Positions 54,425-62,816 are shown, numbered from the stretch's first letter. The stretch is DNA of 64,000 bases from Cellulomonas sp. Root485 (GCF_001426705.1 NZ_LMFC01000001.1:237789-301788); one strand, 5' to 3'. Numbers and translations are program-made. Notes: generated by a model from the sequence alone, not told the origin.

Positions 54425-54451
54425 GGGAACCTCGTCACGACCGCGAGCGTT
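54425..54451 (+). promoter_or_regulatory. ECF sigma-E type promoter of htpX
   Basis: GGGAACCT (54425-54432), 15 bp, then CGTT (54448-54451), matching the actinobacterial sigma-E consensus and spacing. The start would be near 54458, before the GGAGAG ribosome site and the ATG at 54486. Confidence 0.65.
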
Positions 54452-54485
54452 CCACGGGTGCACCGAGTCAGGAGAGAGAGCAACC

Positions 54486-55370
54486 ATGGGTCACCGGCAC
54501 TACAACGGTCTGAAGACCGCCGCGTTGTTCGGCGTGATGTGGGCCGTCCTCCTCGGCATCGGGTGGTTGCTCGGTCGCGGTACCCCGAAGTTCCTGCTCC
54601 TGTTCACGGTCCTCGGCCTCGTGATGACGGCCTTCAGCTACTGGAACTCCGACAAGATCGCGATCCGCGCGATGAAGGCCCGGCCGGTCAGCGAGATCGA
54701 GCAGCCGGCCATGTACCGGATCGTGCGCGAGCTCTCCACGGCCGCCCGCCAGCCGATGCCGCGTCTCTACATCTCGCCGACGGCCGCGCCCAACGCCTTC
54801 GCCACCGGCCGCAACCCGAAGAACGCCGCGGTCTGCTGCACCGAGGGGATCCTGCAGATCCTCGACGAGCGCGAGCTGCGCGGCGTCCTCGGTCACGAGC
54901 TCATGCACGTCTACAACCGCGACATCCTCACGTCCTCGGTGGCCGCGGCCGTCGCCGGGGTGATCACCTCGCTCGCGCAGTTCGCGCTCTTCTTCGGCGG
55001 CGGCAGCGACCGCGACCGCGGGGGCAACCCGCTGGCCGGCCTGCTCCTCGCGCTCCTCGCGCCGCTCGCCGCGATGATGGTCCAGCTCGCCATCACCCGC
55101 ACCCGCGAGTTCGACGCGGACGAGGACGGTGCCCGCCTCACCGGCGACCCGCTCGCGCTGGCCTCCGCGCTGCGCAAGCTCGAGCAGGGCACCAGGGCGC
55201 GACCGCTGCCGCAGGACCGCGAGCTGGTCGACGTGTCCCACCTGATGATCGCGAACCCGTTCCGCGGCGCGGGCCTGGCCCGGCTGTTCTCGACGCACCC
55301 CCCGATGGCCGACCGCATCGCCCGCCTGCAGGCCCAGGCCGGCCCGCAGGACGGCATCTCCCGCTACTGA
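54486..55370 (+). CDS. htpX: membrane zinc metalloprotease HtpX
   Basis: 294 residues with two N-terminal membrane helices (about 9-27 and 34-50) and a further hydrophobic pair near 150-215. The zinc site is HELMH at 137-141 with the third ligand Glu in [10 protein letters not shown] near 212. HtpX degrades misfolded membrane proteins under envelope or heat stress. A GGAACCT-N15-CGTT promoter just upstream fits control by an ECF sigma factor of the SigE kind, as known for mycobacterial htpX. Single-gene unit. Confidence 0.95.
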   Translation: MGHRHYNGLKTAALFGVMWAVLLGIGWLLGRGTPKFLLLFTVLGLVMTAFSYWNSDKIAIRAMKARPVSEIEQPAMYRIVRELSTAARQPMPRLYISPTAAPNAFATGRNPKNAAVCCTEGILQILDERELRGVLGHELMHVYNRDILTSSVAAAVAGVITSLAQFALFFGGGSDRDRGGNPLAGLLLALLAPLAAMMVQLAITRTREFDADEDGARLTGDPLALASALRKLEQGTRARPLPQDRELVDVSHLMIANPFRGAGLARLFSTHPPMADRIARLQAQAGPQDGISRY

Positions 55371-55497
55371 GGTCAGCGCGCGACCACGTCGAGCCAGGCC
55401 TGCCGGGCGACCAGCGCCGTCGTGATGCATCAGACTCGTGCGCGGTCGACCTGGTCGTCGTCGGCGGTCGGGACCGAGGCGGACGGGGTGCGCGGGT

Positions 55498-56841
55498 ATG
55501 AGCGAGCACGACGAGGAGCTGCGAGCAGAGCTGCGGCACGAGCTGCGGCACCGGGTGCGGCCGCTGACCGCGATCGTCGCCCCGGGGGAGGAGCGGCGGG
55601 CCACGCCGTTGGAGCTGCTGTACGACCTCACGTACGTGATCGCGTTCGGAGCGGCGGCGGAGGAGCTCGCCGCCGCGGTGGCGGGCGGTCACGTCGGGGC
55701 CGGCGTCGGGGCCTACCTCTTCGCGATCTTCGCGGTCGGGTGGGCCTGGCTGAACTTCACCTGGTACACGTCCGCGTACGGTAACGACGACGCGCTGTTC
55801 CGCGTCGCCACGTTCGTGCAGATGGTCGGCGCGCTGATCCTGGTGTTCGGCCTGCCGCAGAGCTTCGAGGACGCCGTCGAGGGGCACAGCCCGAACAACC
55901 TGCTGCTGGTCGTCGGCTACCTGGTCATGCGGGTGCCGCTGATCGCCCTCTGGCTGCGGGCGGCGGCGCACGATCCCGACCACCGTCGGACCACGTGCGC
56001 CTACGCGATCACCATCACGGTGGCGCAGCTCGGGTGGCTGCTGACCGCTGTGATCCCGATGCCCACGACGGCCGCGGTGGTCGCGCTCGTCCTCCTGGTC
56101 GCGGCCGAGATGACCGCCCGCGTGGTGATCGAGAACGTGCTGGGCTGGACGCCGTGGGATGCCGGCCACATCGCCGAGAGGTTCGGCCTGCTCACGCTGA
56201 TCACCCTCGGCGAGATCGTCTTCGCCACCACCCGCACCGTCGGCGTCCTCACCCAGGACCAAGGGTGGTCGCTCGGCGCGGTCGTCATCGCCACGTCCGG
56301 CCTCGTCCTGGCGGCCGGCCTCTGGTGGGCATACTTCCTCGTCCCGTCCCGGGTGCTGCTGCGCCTCTGGCCCGCACGCGTCTTCGCGTGGAGGTACACC
56401 CATCTGCTCCTCTTCGCGGCGATCCCCGCGGTCGGCTCCGGACTGCGCGTGGCAGCGGACGGCCTGGAAGGGGGCGAGCTGACCCTGATGCAGATCACCC
56501 TGGCGCTCGCCCTGCCGGTCGCGTGCGTGCTCCTGCTGATCTTCGTCCTGTGGAGCGTCCTCGTGCGGTCCTACGACCTGACCCACGTCCCGCTGCTGCT
56601 CGTCTCCCTCGTGCCGCTGGCCGCCGCAGTCGTCGTCGCGGCGGCCGTCGGCCAGGACGTGCCGTTCGACTCCGAGAGTGCGTCGGCACTGAGCGCACTG
56701 ATCGCGATCGTCGCGCTCGTCGCCTGCAGCGTGGTCGTGGAGGTCGTCGGGCACGAGATCGTCGGGTATCCGCACACCCTGCGCGTCGTGGAACGTCAGC
56801 TGCACGAGCAGGCGGCCGCGGGAGCCCCGACGGCCGCCTGA
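55498..56841 (+). CDS. low temperature requirement protein A (LtrA)
   Basis: 447 residues with about 12 membrane helices. The LtrA signature is TPLELLYDLTYVIAFGAAAEELA near 38-60, followed by FAVGWAWLNFTWYTSAYGNDDALFRVATFVQMVGALILV and the mid-protein ERFGLLTLITLGEIVFATTR. Family function is poorly known; in Listeria it is linked to growth in the cold. ATG 55498 is preferred because the family core begins soon after; the upstream 60 bases are Arg-rich and unlikely to be coding. Confidence 0.88.
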   Translation: MSEHDEELRAELRHELRHRVRPLTAIVAPGEERRATPLELLYDLTYVIAFGAAAEELAAAVAGGHVGAGVGAYLFAIFAVGWAWLNFTWYTSAYGNDDALFRVATFVQMVGALILVFGLPQSFEDAVEGHSPNNLLLVVGYLVMRVPLIALWLRAAAHDPDHRRTTCAYAITITVAQLGWLLTAVIPMPTTAAVVALVLLVAAEMTARVVIENVLGWTPWDAGHIAERFGLLTLITLGEIVFATTRTVGVLTQDQGWSLGAVVIATSGLVLAAGLWWAYFLVPSRVLLRLWPARVFAWRYTHLLLFAAIPAVGSGLRVAADGLEGGELTLMQITLALALPVACVLLLIFVLWSVLVRSYDLTHVPLLLVSLVPLAAAVVVAAAVGQDVPFDSESASALSALIAIVALVACSVVVEVVGHEIVGYPHTLRVVERQLHEQAAAGAPTAA

Positions 56842-56850
56842 CCGAGTGGA

Positions 56851-57357
56851 TCAGCGGTAGTTGGTGAACTGCAGGTCGGCGTCGACGTCGGCGCCCTTGA
56901 GCAGTGCGATCACGGCCTGCAGGTCGTCGCGGCTCTTGCCGGTCACGCGCAGCTCGTCGCCCTGGATCTGCGTCTTGATGCCCTTGGGCCCCTCGTCGCG
57001 CACGATCTTGGCCACCTTCTTGGCGGTCTCGCTGCTCAGGCCCTCTTTGATGAGGGCCTCGAGGCGGTACTCCTTGCCGGACGGCTTGGGCTCGGGACCG
57101 TCGTCGCCCCCGGTGTCCAGCGACTTCAGCGAGATGCCCCGCCGGATCAGCTTGGTCTGGAACACGTCGAGGACGGCGAGCACCCGCTCCGAGGAGTTGG
57201 CGATCATGAGGATCTTCTCGCCGCTCCACGCGATCGACGCGCCCACGCCCTTGAAGTCGTACCGCTGGGCGATCTCCTTGCTGGCCTGGTTGAGGGCGTT
57301 GTCCACCTCCTGGCGGTCGACCTTGCTGACGACGTCGAACGAGGCTTCGCTCGCCAT
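56851..57357 (-). CDS. YajQ family protein
   Basis: 168 residues, the standard length of the YajQ/UPF0234 family with two RRM-like folds: [25 protein letters not shown] at the start, [13 protein letters not shown], and the C-terminal [35 protein letters not shown]. Members bind nucleic acids or nucleotides; a Xanthomonas homologue binds cyclic di-GMP. AGGAGG lies just before the ATG. It converges on ltrA with a nine-base gap and is divergent from tRNA-Tyr. Confidence 0.94.
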   Translation of the reverse strand: MASEASFDVVSKVDRQEVDNALNQASKEIAQRYDFKGVGASIAWSGEKILMIANSSERVLAVLDVFQTKLIRRGISLKSLDTGGDDGPEPKPSGKEYRLEALIKEGLSSETAKKVAKIVRDEGPKGIKTQIQGDELRVTGKSRDDLQAVIALLKGADVDADLQFTNYR

Positions 57358-57508
57358 GGCATTCCTCCTGCTGCCCGCGATGCCGCAGGCTGGTCGCTCG
57401 GGGGCAGGCGCCTGTTTCGCTAGCACCGCCCGGGTGTTGCTATCCTTCCACCCGCACGCTGCACGCGCGTTCGCCCCTGGGGCGTCCTCTCGTTCGGCAG
57501 GCATCCCC

Positions 57509-57590
57509 GGCGGGTTACCCGAGTGGCCAAAGGGGGCTGACTGTAAATCAGCTGGCAACGCCTACGGGGGTTCGAATCCCTCACCCGCCA
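57509..57590 (+). tRNA. tRNA-Tyr (GTA)
   Basis: 82-base class II tRNA. GGCGGGT pairs with ACCCGCC; the anticodon arm GCTGA/TCAGC closes the loop CTGTAAA with anticodon GTA at 57543-57545; the long variable arm and GGTTCGAATCC T-loop are present. CCA is not encoded. A TATCCT box at 57441-57446 may be its -10. Confidence 0.95.
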
Positions 57591-57596
57591 CGTTGC

Positions 57597-57633
57597 GACA
57601 CGACCCCGGACCTGCGCGGTCCGGGGTCGTGTC
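57597..57633. terminator. terminator after tRNA-Tyr
   Basis: A perfect 16-bp stem with a TGCGC loop begins seven bases after the tRNA. It also reaches the stop codon of the convergent Clp-N gene and may end both transcripts. Confidence 0.85.
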
Positions 57634-58090
57634 ATGTCCGGGCCGTGCGGGCGCGCACGTCCGCGGGCGGGATGCCGAGTGCGCGCAGGAGCGTCGCCGC
57701 CGGGTCGGGCTCGTCTCGGGTCAGCAGCGCGAGGAGCAGGTGCCGCGGGGTGACGCGGCGGGACTTCTCGGTGGCCGCCATCGTGTAGGCGAGCGGCAGG
57801 ACCGCGCGGAACCCTGACGTCGGCTGCCGGGCGCTGCGCCGGCTGATCGCGACGGTCCCGTCGAGGTCGGGGCTCGTGATGCCGATGGCCGCGAGCGCGG
57901 TCCGGTCGAGCGTGCGCAGCTGCGACCTCGCGGTGTCGAGGTCGACGCCCACGAGCTCGGCGGTCGTCGGGTCGTGCAGCAGGCCGAGGAGCAGGTGGTC
58001 GGTGCCGACGCGCCGGTCCCCGCGGAGGGCGGCCTCGTCGTCGCCGGCGGCGACCACCGACCGTGCAGCGGGCGTGAGTCGATCGAACAC
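57632..58090 (-). CDS. Clp N-terminal domain protein without ATPase
   Basis: 152 residues consisting of Clp-N type repeats: FDRLTPAARSVVAAGDDEA with GTDHLLLGLLHDP in the first and RRVTPRHLLLALLTRDEPDPAATLLRALGI in the second. In ClpA/ClpC this domain binds adaptors and substrates; here the AAA+ modules are absent, so the protein may act as an adaptor or sensor. It is 9 bp downstream of a small HTH gene with a GGATCC ribosome-site region and a GTG start, and likely shares its promoter. No specific function is established. Confidence 0.82.
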   Translation of the reverse strand: MFDRLTPAARSVVAAGDDEAALRGDRRVGTDHLLLGLLHDPTTAELVGVDLDTARSQLRTLDRTALAAIGITSPDLDGTVAISRRSARQPTSGFRAVLPLAYTMAATEKSRRVTPRHLLLALLTRDEPDPAATLLRALGIPPADVRARTART

Positions 58091-58099
58091 GGAGGATCC

Positions 58100-58300
58100 C
58101 TACTTCCCGTACTTGGCGTGCACCGACTGGCGGGCCACCCCGAGGGCGTCGCCGATCTGCTCCCAGGACCAGCCCTGCTCCCGGGCGAGGGCGACCTGCT
58201 GTGCCTCCACCTGCTCCGCGAGGCGCCGCAGCGCGCCGACGGCCCGCAGCCCGACGGCGGGGTCGGTCGTGCGGAGCTGGGCGGAGAGGTCGTCGGCCAT
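58100..58300 (-). CDS. small helix-turn-helix protein paired with Clp-N protein
   Basis: 66 residues. An N-terminal helical part with RAVGALRRLAEQVEAQQVALAR leads to a C-terminal HTH, WSWEQIGDALGVARQSVHAKYGK, of the kind seen in small Clp-associated HTH proteins of actinobacteria. The ATG lies on the predicted transcription start (CAAACT at 58312-58307 as -10), so the mRNA is probably leaderless. Three 18-bp palindromes in the 79-bp gap to the divergent ABC exporter are its likely operators. Autoregulation and control of the exporter are inferred from this layout. Confidence 0.75.
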   Translation of the reverse strand: MADDLSAQLRTTDPAVGLRAVGALRRLAEQVEAQQVALAREQGWSWEQIGDALGVARQSVHAKYGK

Positions 58301-58302
58301 GG

Positions 58303-58320
58303 TGTCAGTTTGGATTGACA
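58303..58320. promoter_or_regulatory. operator site A of the HTH/exporter divergon
   Basis: TGTCA-N8-TGACA palindrome. It covers the -10 of the HTH gene promoter (58307-58312, minus strand) and the -35 TTGACA of the exporter promoter (58315-58320). Its minus-strand reading is 17/18 identical to site B. Confidence 0.6.
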
Positions 58321-58330
58321 GAAGGCGACG

Positions 58331-58348
58331 TGTCAATCCAGACTGACA
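58331..58348. promoter_or_regulatory. operator site B of the HTH/exporter divergon
   Basis: TGTCAATCCAGACTGACA. It covers the -35 TTGACA of the HTH promoter (58336-58331, minus strand) and the -10 like CAGACT (58339-58344) of the exporter. Confidence 0.6.
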
Positions 58349-58366
58349 CGTCAGGCCAGACTGACG
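58349..58366. promoter_or_regulatory. operator site C of the HTH/exporter divergon
   Basis: CGTCAGGCCAGACTGACG, directly abutting site B and covering the predicted exporter start near 58351. It keeps the GTCA/TGAC arms and the CCAGACTGAC core. Confidence 0.55.
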
Positions 58367-58379
58367 GACGGAGCCGGTG

Positions 58380-59264
58380 ATGGTGGTGGAGGTCGAGGGA
58401 CTGCGCATGCGGTACGGGTCCCGGGACGTGCTGGACGACGTGTCCTTCGGTATGGAGCGCGGGCGGGTGGTGGCGCTGCTCGGACCGAACGGCGCCGGCA
58501 AGACGACGACGATCGAGATCCTCGAAGGCTTCCGGAGGCGTTCGGCAGGCCGCGTGGCGGTGCTGGGCGTCGACCCCGCGCACGGGACGGAGCAGTGGCG
58601 TGCCCGCGTCGGCATCGTCCTGCAGTCGTGGCGCGACCACGGCCGGTGGCGGGTGCGCGAGATCCTCGCGCACCTGGGGTCGTACTACGCGCCGTACTCG
58701 ACGCCGGACACCGCGCGCCCCTGGGACGTGGACGACCTGATGGCCGCCGTCGGGCTCACCGACCAGGCCGACCAGGAGGTGCGACGACTGTCCGGTGGCC
58801 AGCGCCGCCGGCTCGACGTCGCGGTCGGCGCGGTGGGCCGCCCCGAGGTGCTCTTCCTCGACGAGCCGACGGCCGGGTTCGACCCGGAGGCTCGTCGGGA
58901 GTTCCACGACCTGGTGCGACGGCTCGTGCGCGATCACGGCACGACGGTCCTGCTCACCACCCACGACCTCGCGGAGGCCGAGACCCTCGCGGACCGCATC
59001 CTCGTGCTGGACGGCGGGCGCATCGTGGCCGACGGCACCGCGGCCGACCTGGCGCACCGCCTCGCGCGCGACGACGAGGTGCGCTGGTCGGTGGGCGGCG
59101 AACGGTTCGTGCGGTCGACACCGCACTCCACCGCGTTCGCGCGTGACCTCTTCGCCGTGCACGGCGAGGACCTCGCCGACCTGGAGATCCGGCGCGCGTC
59201 GCTCGAGGACGCGTACCTGGCGCTCGTGCGGCAGGCCGAGTCGGGACAGCGGGTGGCGTCATGA
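58380..59264 (+). CDS. ABC-2 type exporter ATP-binding protein
   Basis: 294 residues. Walker A LLGPNGAGKTTT near 34-45, Q-loop VLQSWRDHGRWRV near 81-93, signature RLSGGQRRRLDVA near 138-150, Walker B VLFLDEPTAGFDPE near 159-172 and TTHDLAEAE are intact. The YVLQ-less Q-loop and C-terminal extension match daunorubicin-type (DrrA-like) exporters. The start at ATG 58380 is set by GGAG six bases before; GTG 58377 is possible. It overlaps the permease gene by four bases and faces the HTH gene across a shared operator region. Confidence 0.9.
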   Translation: MVVEVEGLRMRYGSRDVLDDVSFGMERGRVVALLGPNGAGKTTTIEILEGFRRRSAGRVAVLGVDPAHGTEQWRARVGIVLQSWRDHGRWRVREILAHLGSYYAPYSTPDTARPWDVDDLMAAVGLTDQADQEVRRLSGGQRRRLDVAVGAVGRPEVLFLDEPTAGFDPEARREFHDLVRRLVRDHGTTVLLTTHDLAEAETLADRILVLDGGRIVADGTAADLAHRLARDDEVRWSVGGERFVRSTPHSTAFARDLFAVHGEDLADLEIRRASLEDAYLALVRQAESGQRVAS

Positions 59265-60079
59265 GGCCCGGGCTCGCGCGCGGCGCCATCGAGCTGCGGC
59301 AGTCGCTCACCGGCCCGGACCTCGTCGGCCACCTGCTGTGGCCCGTCGTGACGCTCGTCGCCCTCGCGCTGCTGCAGCACCGGGACCTCGGCGCCGGCCA
59401 GAGCCTGGGTGCGTACGCGCTGCCGGGCGTCGTGGGGATGTTCGTCGCCCTCGGCATGCTGCTGGACGTCCAGTACCTCAGCGCCGACCGGGAGGACGGG
59501 ACCGTGCTCCGCGCACGGGCCGTGCCCGGCGGGATCACCGGCTACCTCGTCGGGAAGCTGGTCACGGTCTCCGGGACGGTCGGGCTGTACGTCGGCGTCG
59601 TCGTGGCCGGGGGAGCGCTGCTGATCGACGGCGTCGACCTCCGGAGCGTCGACTGGGTGACGTTCACGTGGGTGCTCCTGCTGGGTCTCGTCGCGACCCA
59701 GTCGCTCGGCCTCGTGCTCGGTGCGCTCGTGCGGAGCCCGCGCAGCGCCGGGTACGTCTCGCTGCCCGTCGTGGGACTCATCGCGATCTCCGGGATCTTC
59801 GTCCCGCTCACCGCGCTCGCGGCCGGGTGGCAGGCGGTGGCCCAGGTGTTCCCGGTCTACTGGCTCGGCCTCGGGATGCGCGCCGCCTTCCTCCCGGACG
59901 CGGCAGCCGTCGCGGAGCTCGGCGGGTCGTGGCGCCCGCTGGAGACCGCTGCGGTGCTCGGCGCGTGGGCGCTGGTCGGCGTCGTCCTCGCGCCCGTCGT
60001 GCTGCGGCGCATGGCGCGCAAGGAGTCGGGGTCGAGCGTCGCGGCGCGGCGGGACCGGGCGCTGCAGCGCGTCGGCTAG
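59261..60079 (+). CDS. ABC-2 type exporter permease
   Basis: 272 residues with six membrane helices in the ABC-2 arrangement. Features include a cytoplasmic N-terminus, the loop DREDGTVLRARAVPGGITGYLVGKLV near 78-103 typical of DrrB-like permeases, and the GLIAISGIFVPLTALAAGWQAVAQVFPVYWLG segment near 171-202. It would export a drug or lipid with the ATPase just upstream; the substrate is unknown. Confidence 0.9.
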   Translation: MRPGLARGAIELRQSLTGPDLVGHLLWPVVTLVALALLQHRDLGAGQSLGAYALPGVVGMFVALGMLLDVQYLSADREDGTVLRARAVPGGITGYLVGKLVTVSGTVGLYVGVVVAGGALLIDGVDLRSVDWVTFTWVLLLGLVATQSLGLVLGALVRSPRSAGYVSLPVVGLIAISGIFVPLTALAAGWQAVAQVFPVYWLGLGMRAAFLPDAAAVAELGGSWRPLETAAVLGAWALVGVVLAPVVLRRMARKESGSSVAARRDRALQRVG

Positions 60080-60110
60080 GGCTGTGGGCGCGGCCTGGCA
60101 GGGTGGGCGC

Positions 60111-62204
60111 GTGCCCGACACCACCCGCGAGTCAGCCCTCGCCGTCCTGCGCCGCCTGGTCGGCAACCCGGAGGCCGACTTCCACGACGGTCAGTTCGAG
60201 GCGATCGAGACGCTCGTCGACGACCACCGTCGTGCCCTCGTCGTCCAGCGCACCGGGTGGGGGAAGTCCGCGGTCTACTTCGTCGCGACGATGCTGCTGC
60301 GCGAGCGCGGCGCCGGTCCGACCGTCCTGGTCTCGCCGCTGCTGGCCCTCATGCGCGACCAGGTCGCGGCTGCGGAGCGTGCCGGGGTGCGCGCCGTGGC
60401 GATCAACTCGACCAACGCCCACGAGTGGGACGAGCTGCTCCAACGGCTGGGGGCCGACGAGGTCGACGTGCTGCTCGTCTCGCCGGAGCGGCTGAACAAC
60501 CCCGCGTTCCGCGAGAACCAGCTGCCCGCGCTCGTGCAGCGCCTCGGCATGCTCGTCGTCGACGAGGCGCACTGCATCAGCGACTGGGGGCACGACTTCC
60601 GCCCGGACTACCGGCGGCTGCGCGACCTCATCGCGGAGATGCCCCCGGGCGTGCCCGTGCTGGCGACGACGGCGACCGCGAACAGCCGCGTGGTGGCCGA
60701 CGTCGCGGAGCAGCTGGGCACCGGCGGCACGGACGGGGTCCTGACCATCCGCGGGCCGCTCGCCCGAGCCTCCTTGCGCCTGGGCGTCCTGCGCCTGCCC
60801 ACCGCCCGTGCCCGGCTCGGCTGGCTGCTCAGCCACCTGGGCGACCTGCCCGGCTCCGGCATCATCTACACGCTCACCGTGGCCGCGGCCCAGGACACCG
60901 CGCGCCTGCTGCGCGAGGCGGGGCACGACGTCCGCGCCTACACCGGCCAGACCGACCCCGCCGAGCGCGAGGACGCGGAGGCGGCGCTCAAGGCCAACAC
61001 GGTCAAGGCGCTGGTCGCGACGAGCGCCCTCGGCATGGGATTCGACAAGCCGGACCTCGGCTTCGTGCTGCACCTCGGGGCGCCCTCGTCGCCCGTGTCC
61101 TACTACCAGCAGGTGGGTCGCGCCGGCCGCGCGACGGCGAGCGCCGACGTGCTGCTGCTTCCTGGCCCGGAGGACCGCGACATCTGGCAGTACTTCGCCA
61201 CGGCCTCCATGCCCGACGAGGACCGGGCGCAGCGCGTGATCGCGGAGCTGTCGCAGCGGCCCCTGTCGACCCCGGCGCTGGAGGCCCGCGTCGACGTCCG
61301 CCGCACGCCCCTGGAGCTGCTGCTCAAGGTCCTCGACGTCGACGGTGCCGTCCGGCGGGTCCAGGGCGGCTGGGTGGCCACCGGGCAGCCGTGGACGTAT
61401 GACGCCGAGCGGTACGCGCGCATCGCCGCGGCCCGCCAGGCGGAGCAGGAGCACATGCTCGAGTACGAGCGCACCGACGGCTGCAGGATGGAGTTCCTGC
61501 AGCGCAGCCTCGACGACGAGACGGCGACCCCGTGCGGACGCTGCGACTCCTGCGCGGGCGCCTGGTACCCGCAGGGCATCGCCGAGGGCGCGGCGGCGTC
61601 GGCCGAGCGGTCGCTCGACCGCGTCGGTGTCCCGGTCGAGCCGCGAGCGCAGTGGCCGGTGGGCGCCGACCGGCTCGGGCTGCCGGTGCGCGGCAAGATC
61701 GCCGAGGGGGAGCGGGCCGACGAGGGCCGAGCGCTCGCCCGGCTGACCGACCTGGGCTGGGGGACGGCCCTGCGGGACGTCTTCGCGGCCGGCGCGCCCG
61801 ACGCGCCGATCACCTCCGCGATGCTCGCGGGCTGCGTGCGCGTGCTGGCCCAGTGGGGCTGGGACGAGCGACCGACGGCGGTCGTCGCGCTGCCGTCGCG
61901 GCACCGTCCGCTGCTCGTCGACTCCCTCGCACGGGGGCTCGCGGAGATCGGCCGGCTGCCCTACGTCGGCGCCCTGGCACCCCGAGACGGCGGTCCGGCC
62001 GGGGGACCGGGCGGCAACAGCGCGTTCCGGCTCGCGGGCGTCTGGGGTCGCTTCGACGCGTCCGCGCTGGAGCTCCCGGGCGGACCGGTGCTGCTCGTCG
62101 ACGACCTCGTCGACAGCCGCTGGACGATGACCGTCGCCGCCCGCGAGCTGCGGCTGGCCGGGGCGTCCGCGGTGCTGCCGTTCGCGCTCGCGCTGCGCGG
62201 CTGA
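60111..62204 (+). CDS. RecQ-like DNA helicase fused to a phosphoribosyltransferase-like domain
   Basis: 697 residues. Helicase motifs: Walker A QRTGWGKSA near 45, motif II DEAHCISDWGHDFRPDY near 150, TTATAN, and motif VI QQVGRAGRA near 345. A RecQ zinc site is present (CRMEFLQRSLDD...CGRCDSC, near 460-485). The winged-helix and HRDC domains of classic RecQ are absent; instead the last 170 residues end in PVLLVDDLVDSRWTMTVAARELRLAGA, a PRPP-loop-like motif as in ComF-type phosphoribosyltransferases. GTG start with a CAGGGT box six bases upstream. Role is probably DNA repair or nucleotide-linked, but untested. Confidence 0.88.
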   Translation: MPDTTRESALAVLRRLVGNPEADFHDGQFEAIETLVDDHRRALVVQRTGWGKSAVYFVATMLLRERGAGPTVLVSPLLALMRDQVAAAERAGVRAVAINSTNAHEWDELLQRLGADEVDVLLVSPERLNNPAFRENQLPALVQRLGMLVVDEAHCISDWGHDFRPDYRRLRDLIAEMPPGVPVLATTATANSRVVADVAEQLGTGGTDGVLTIRGPLARASLRLGVLRLPTARARLGWLLSHLGDLPGSGIIYTLTVAAAQDTARLLREAGHDVRAYTGQTDPAEREDAEAALKANTVKALVATSALGMGFDKPDLGFVLHLGAPSSPVSYYQQVGRAGRATASADVLLLPGPEDRDIWQYFATASMPDEDRAQRVIAELSQRPLSTPALEARVDVRRTPLELLLKVLDVDGAVRRVQGGWVATGQPWTYDAERYARIAAARQAEQEHMLEYERTDGCRMEFLQRSLDDETATPCGRCDSCAGAWYPQGIAEGAAASAERSLDRVGVPVEPRAQWPVGADRLGLPVRGKIAEGERADEGRALARLTDLGWGTALRDVFAAGAPDAPITSAMLAGCVRVLAQWGWDERPTAVVALPSRHRPLLVDSLARGLAEIGRLPYVGALAPRDGGPAGGPGGNSAFRLAGVWGRFDASALELPGGPVLLVDDLVDSRWTMTVAARELRLAGASAVLPFALALRG

Positions 62205-62795
62205 TCAGCTGGTTCGCAGGGTGACGCCCTGCTCCGCCAGCCGGGCCACGGCGCGCAAGGTGGTGGGCAGGGCGACAGCGGCGGTGAGGTCGAGCAGGAC
62301 GGTCGCGGTGAAGCCCGCCGCCCGCGCGTCCGACGCGGTCGCGGCGACGCAGTGGTCCGTGGCCAGGCCGACGATGTCGACGTCGGTGACGCCGTCCGCG
62401 GCCAGGACCTGCGCGAGCGAGGTGCCGTCCGCCCCGACGACCTCCCCCTCGAACCCGGAGTAGTCCTGGCGCCCCTGCCCCTTGCGGACGTGCAGGGTGT
62501 GCGCCGGCAGCTGCAGGTCCGGGTGGTACCGGGCTCCGGGGGTGTCGGCGACGCAGTGCACCGGCCAGGTCGTCACGAAGTCGGGCTCGGCGCCCACGGC
62601 GAAGTGACCGTCGTTGGTGTCCGGCAGCGGCGCGTGCCAGTCCCGGGTCGCCACGACCACCGCGTACCGGTCGGCCTGCTGGGCCACGTAGTCGGTCACC
62701 GCGCGGGCCACGGCGCTCCCGCCGCTGACGGCGAGCGCGCCGCCCTCGCAGAAGTCGTTCTGGACGTCGACGACGATCAGTGCCCGGGTGCCCAC
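62205..62795 (-). CDS. pncA: nicotinamidase / isochorismatase family, PncA-like
   Basis: 196 residues. The catalytic triad is Asp10 (VVDVQNDF), Lys105 (HVRKGQG) and Cys149 (GLATDHCV). Metal ligands are Asp52, His54 and His64 (TRDWHAP and DGHFAVG), as in nicotinamidases, which favours PncA over plain isochorismatases. It deamidates nicotinamide to nicotinate in NAD salvage. CATGAT six bases before the GTG suggests leaderless expression. It is adjacent to the helicase stop. Confidence 0.92.
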   Translation of the reverse strand: MGTRALIVVDVQNDFCEGGALAVSGGSAVARAVTDYVAQQADRYAVVVATRDWHAPLPDTNDGHFAVGAEPDFVTTWPVHCVADTPGARYHPDLQLPAHTLHVRKGQGRQDYSGFEGEVVGADGTSLAQVLAADGVTDVDIVGLATDHCVAATASDARAAGFTATVLLDLTAAVALPTTLRAVARLAEQGVTLRTS

Positions 62796-62801
62796 GCCCC
62801 C

Positions 62802-62807
62802 ATCATG
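62802..62807 (-). promoter_or_regulatory. predicted leaderless -10 box of pncA
   Basis: CATGAT on the minus strand, six bases before the GTG at 62795. Confidence 0.35.
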
Positions 62808-62816
62808 CGCCCGGTG

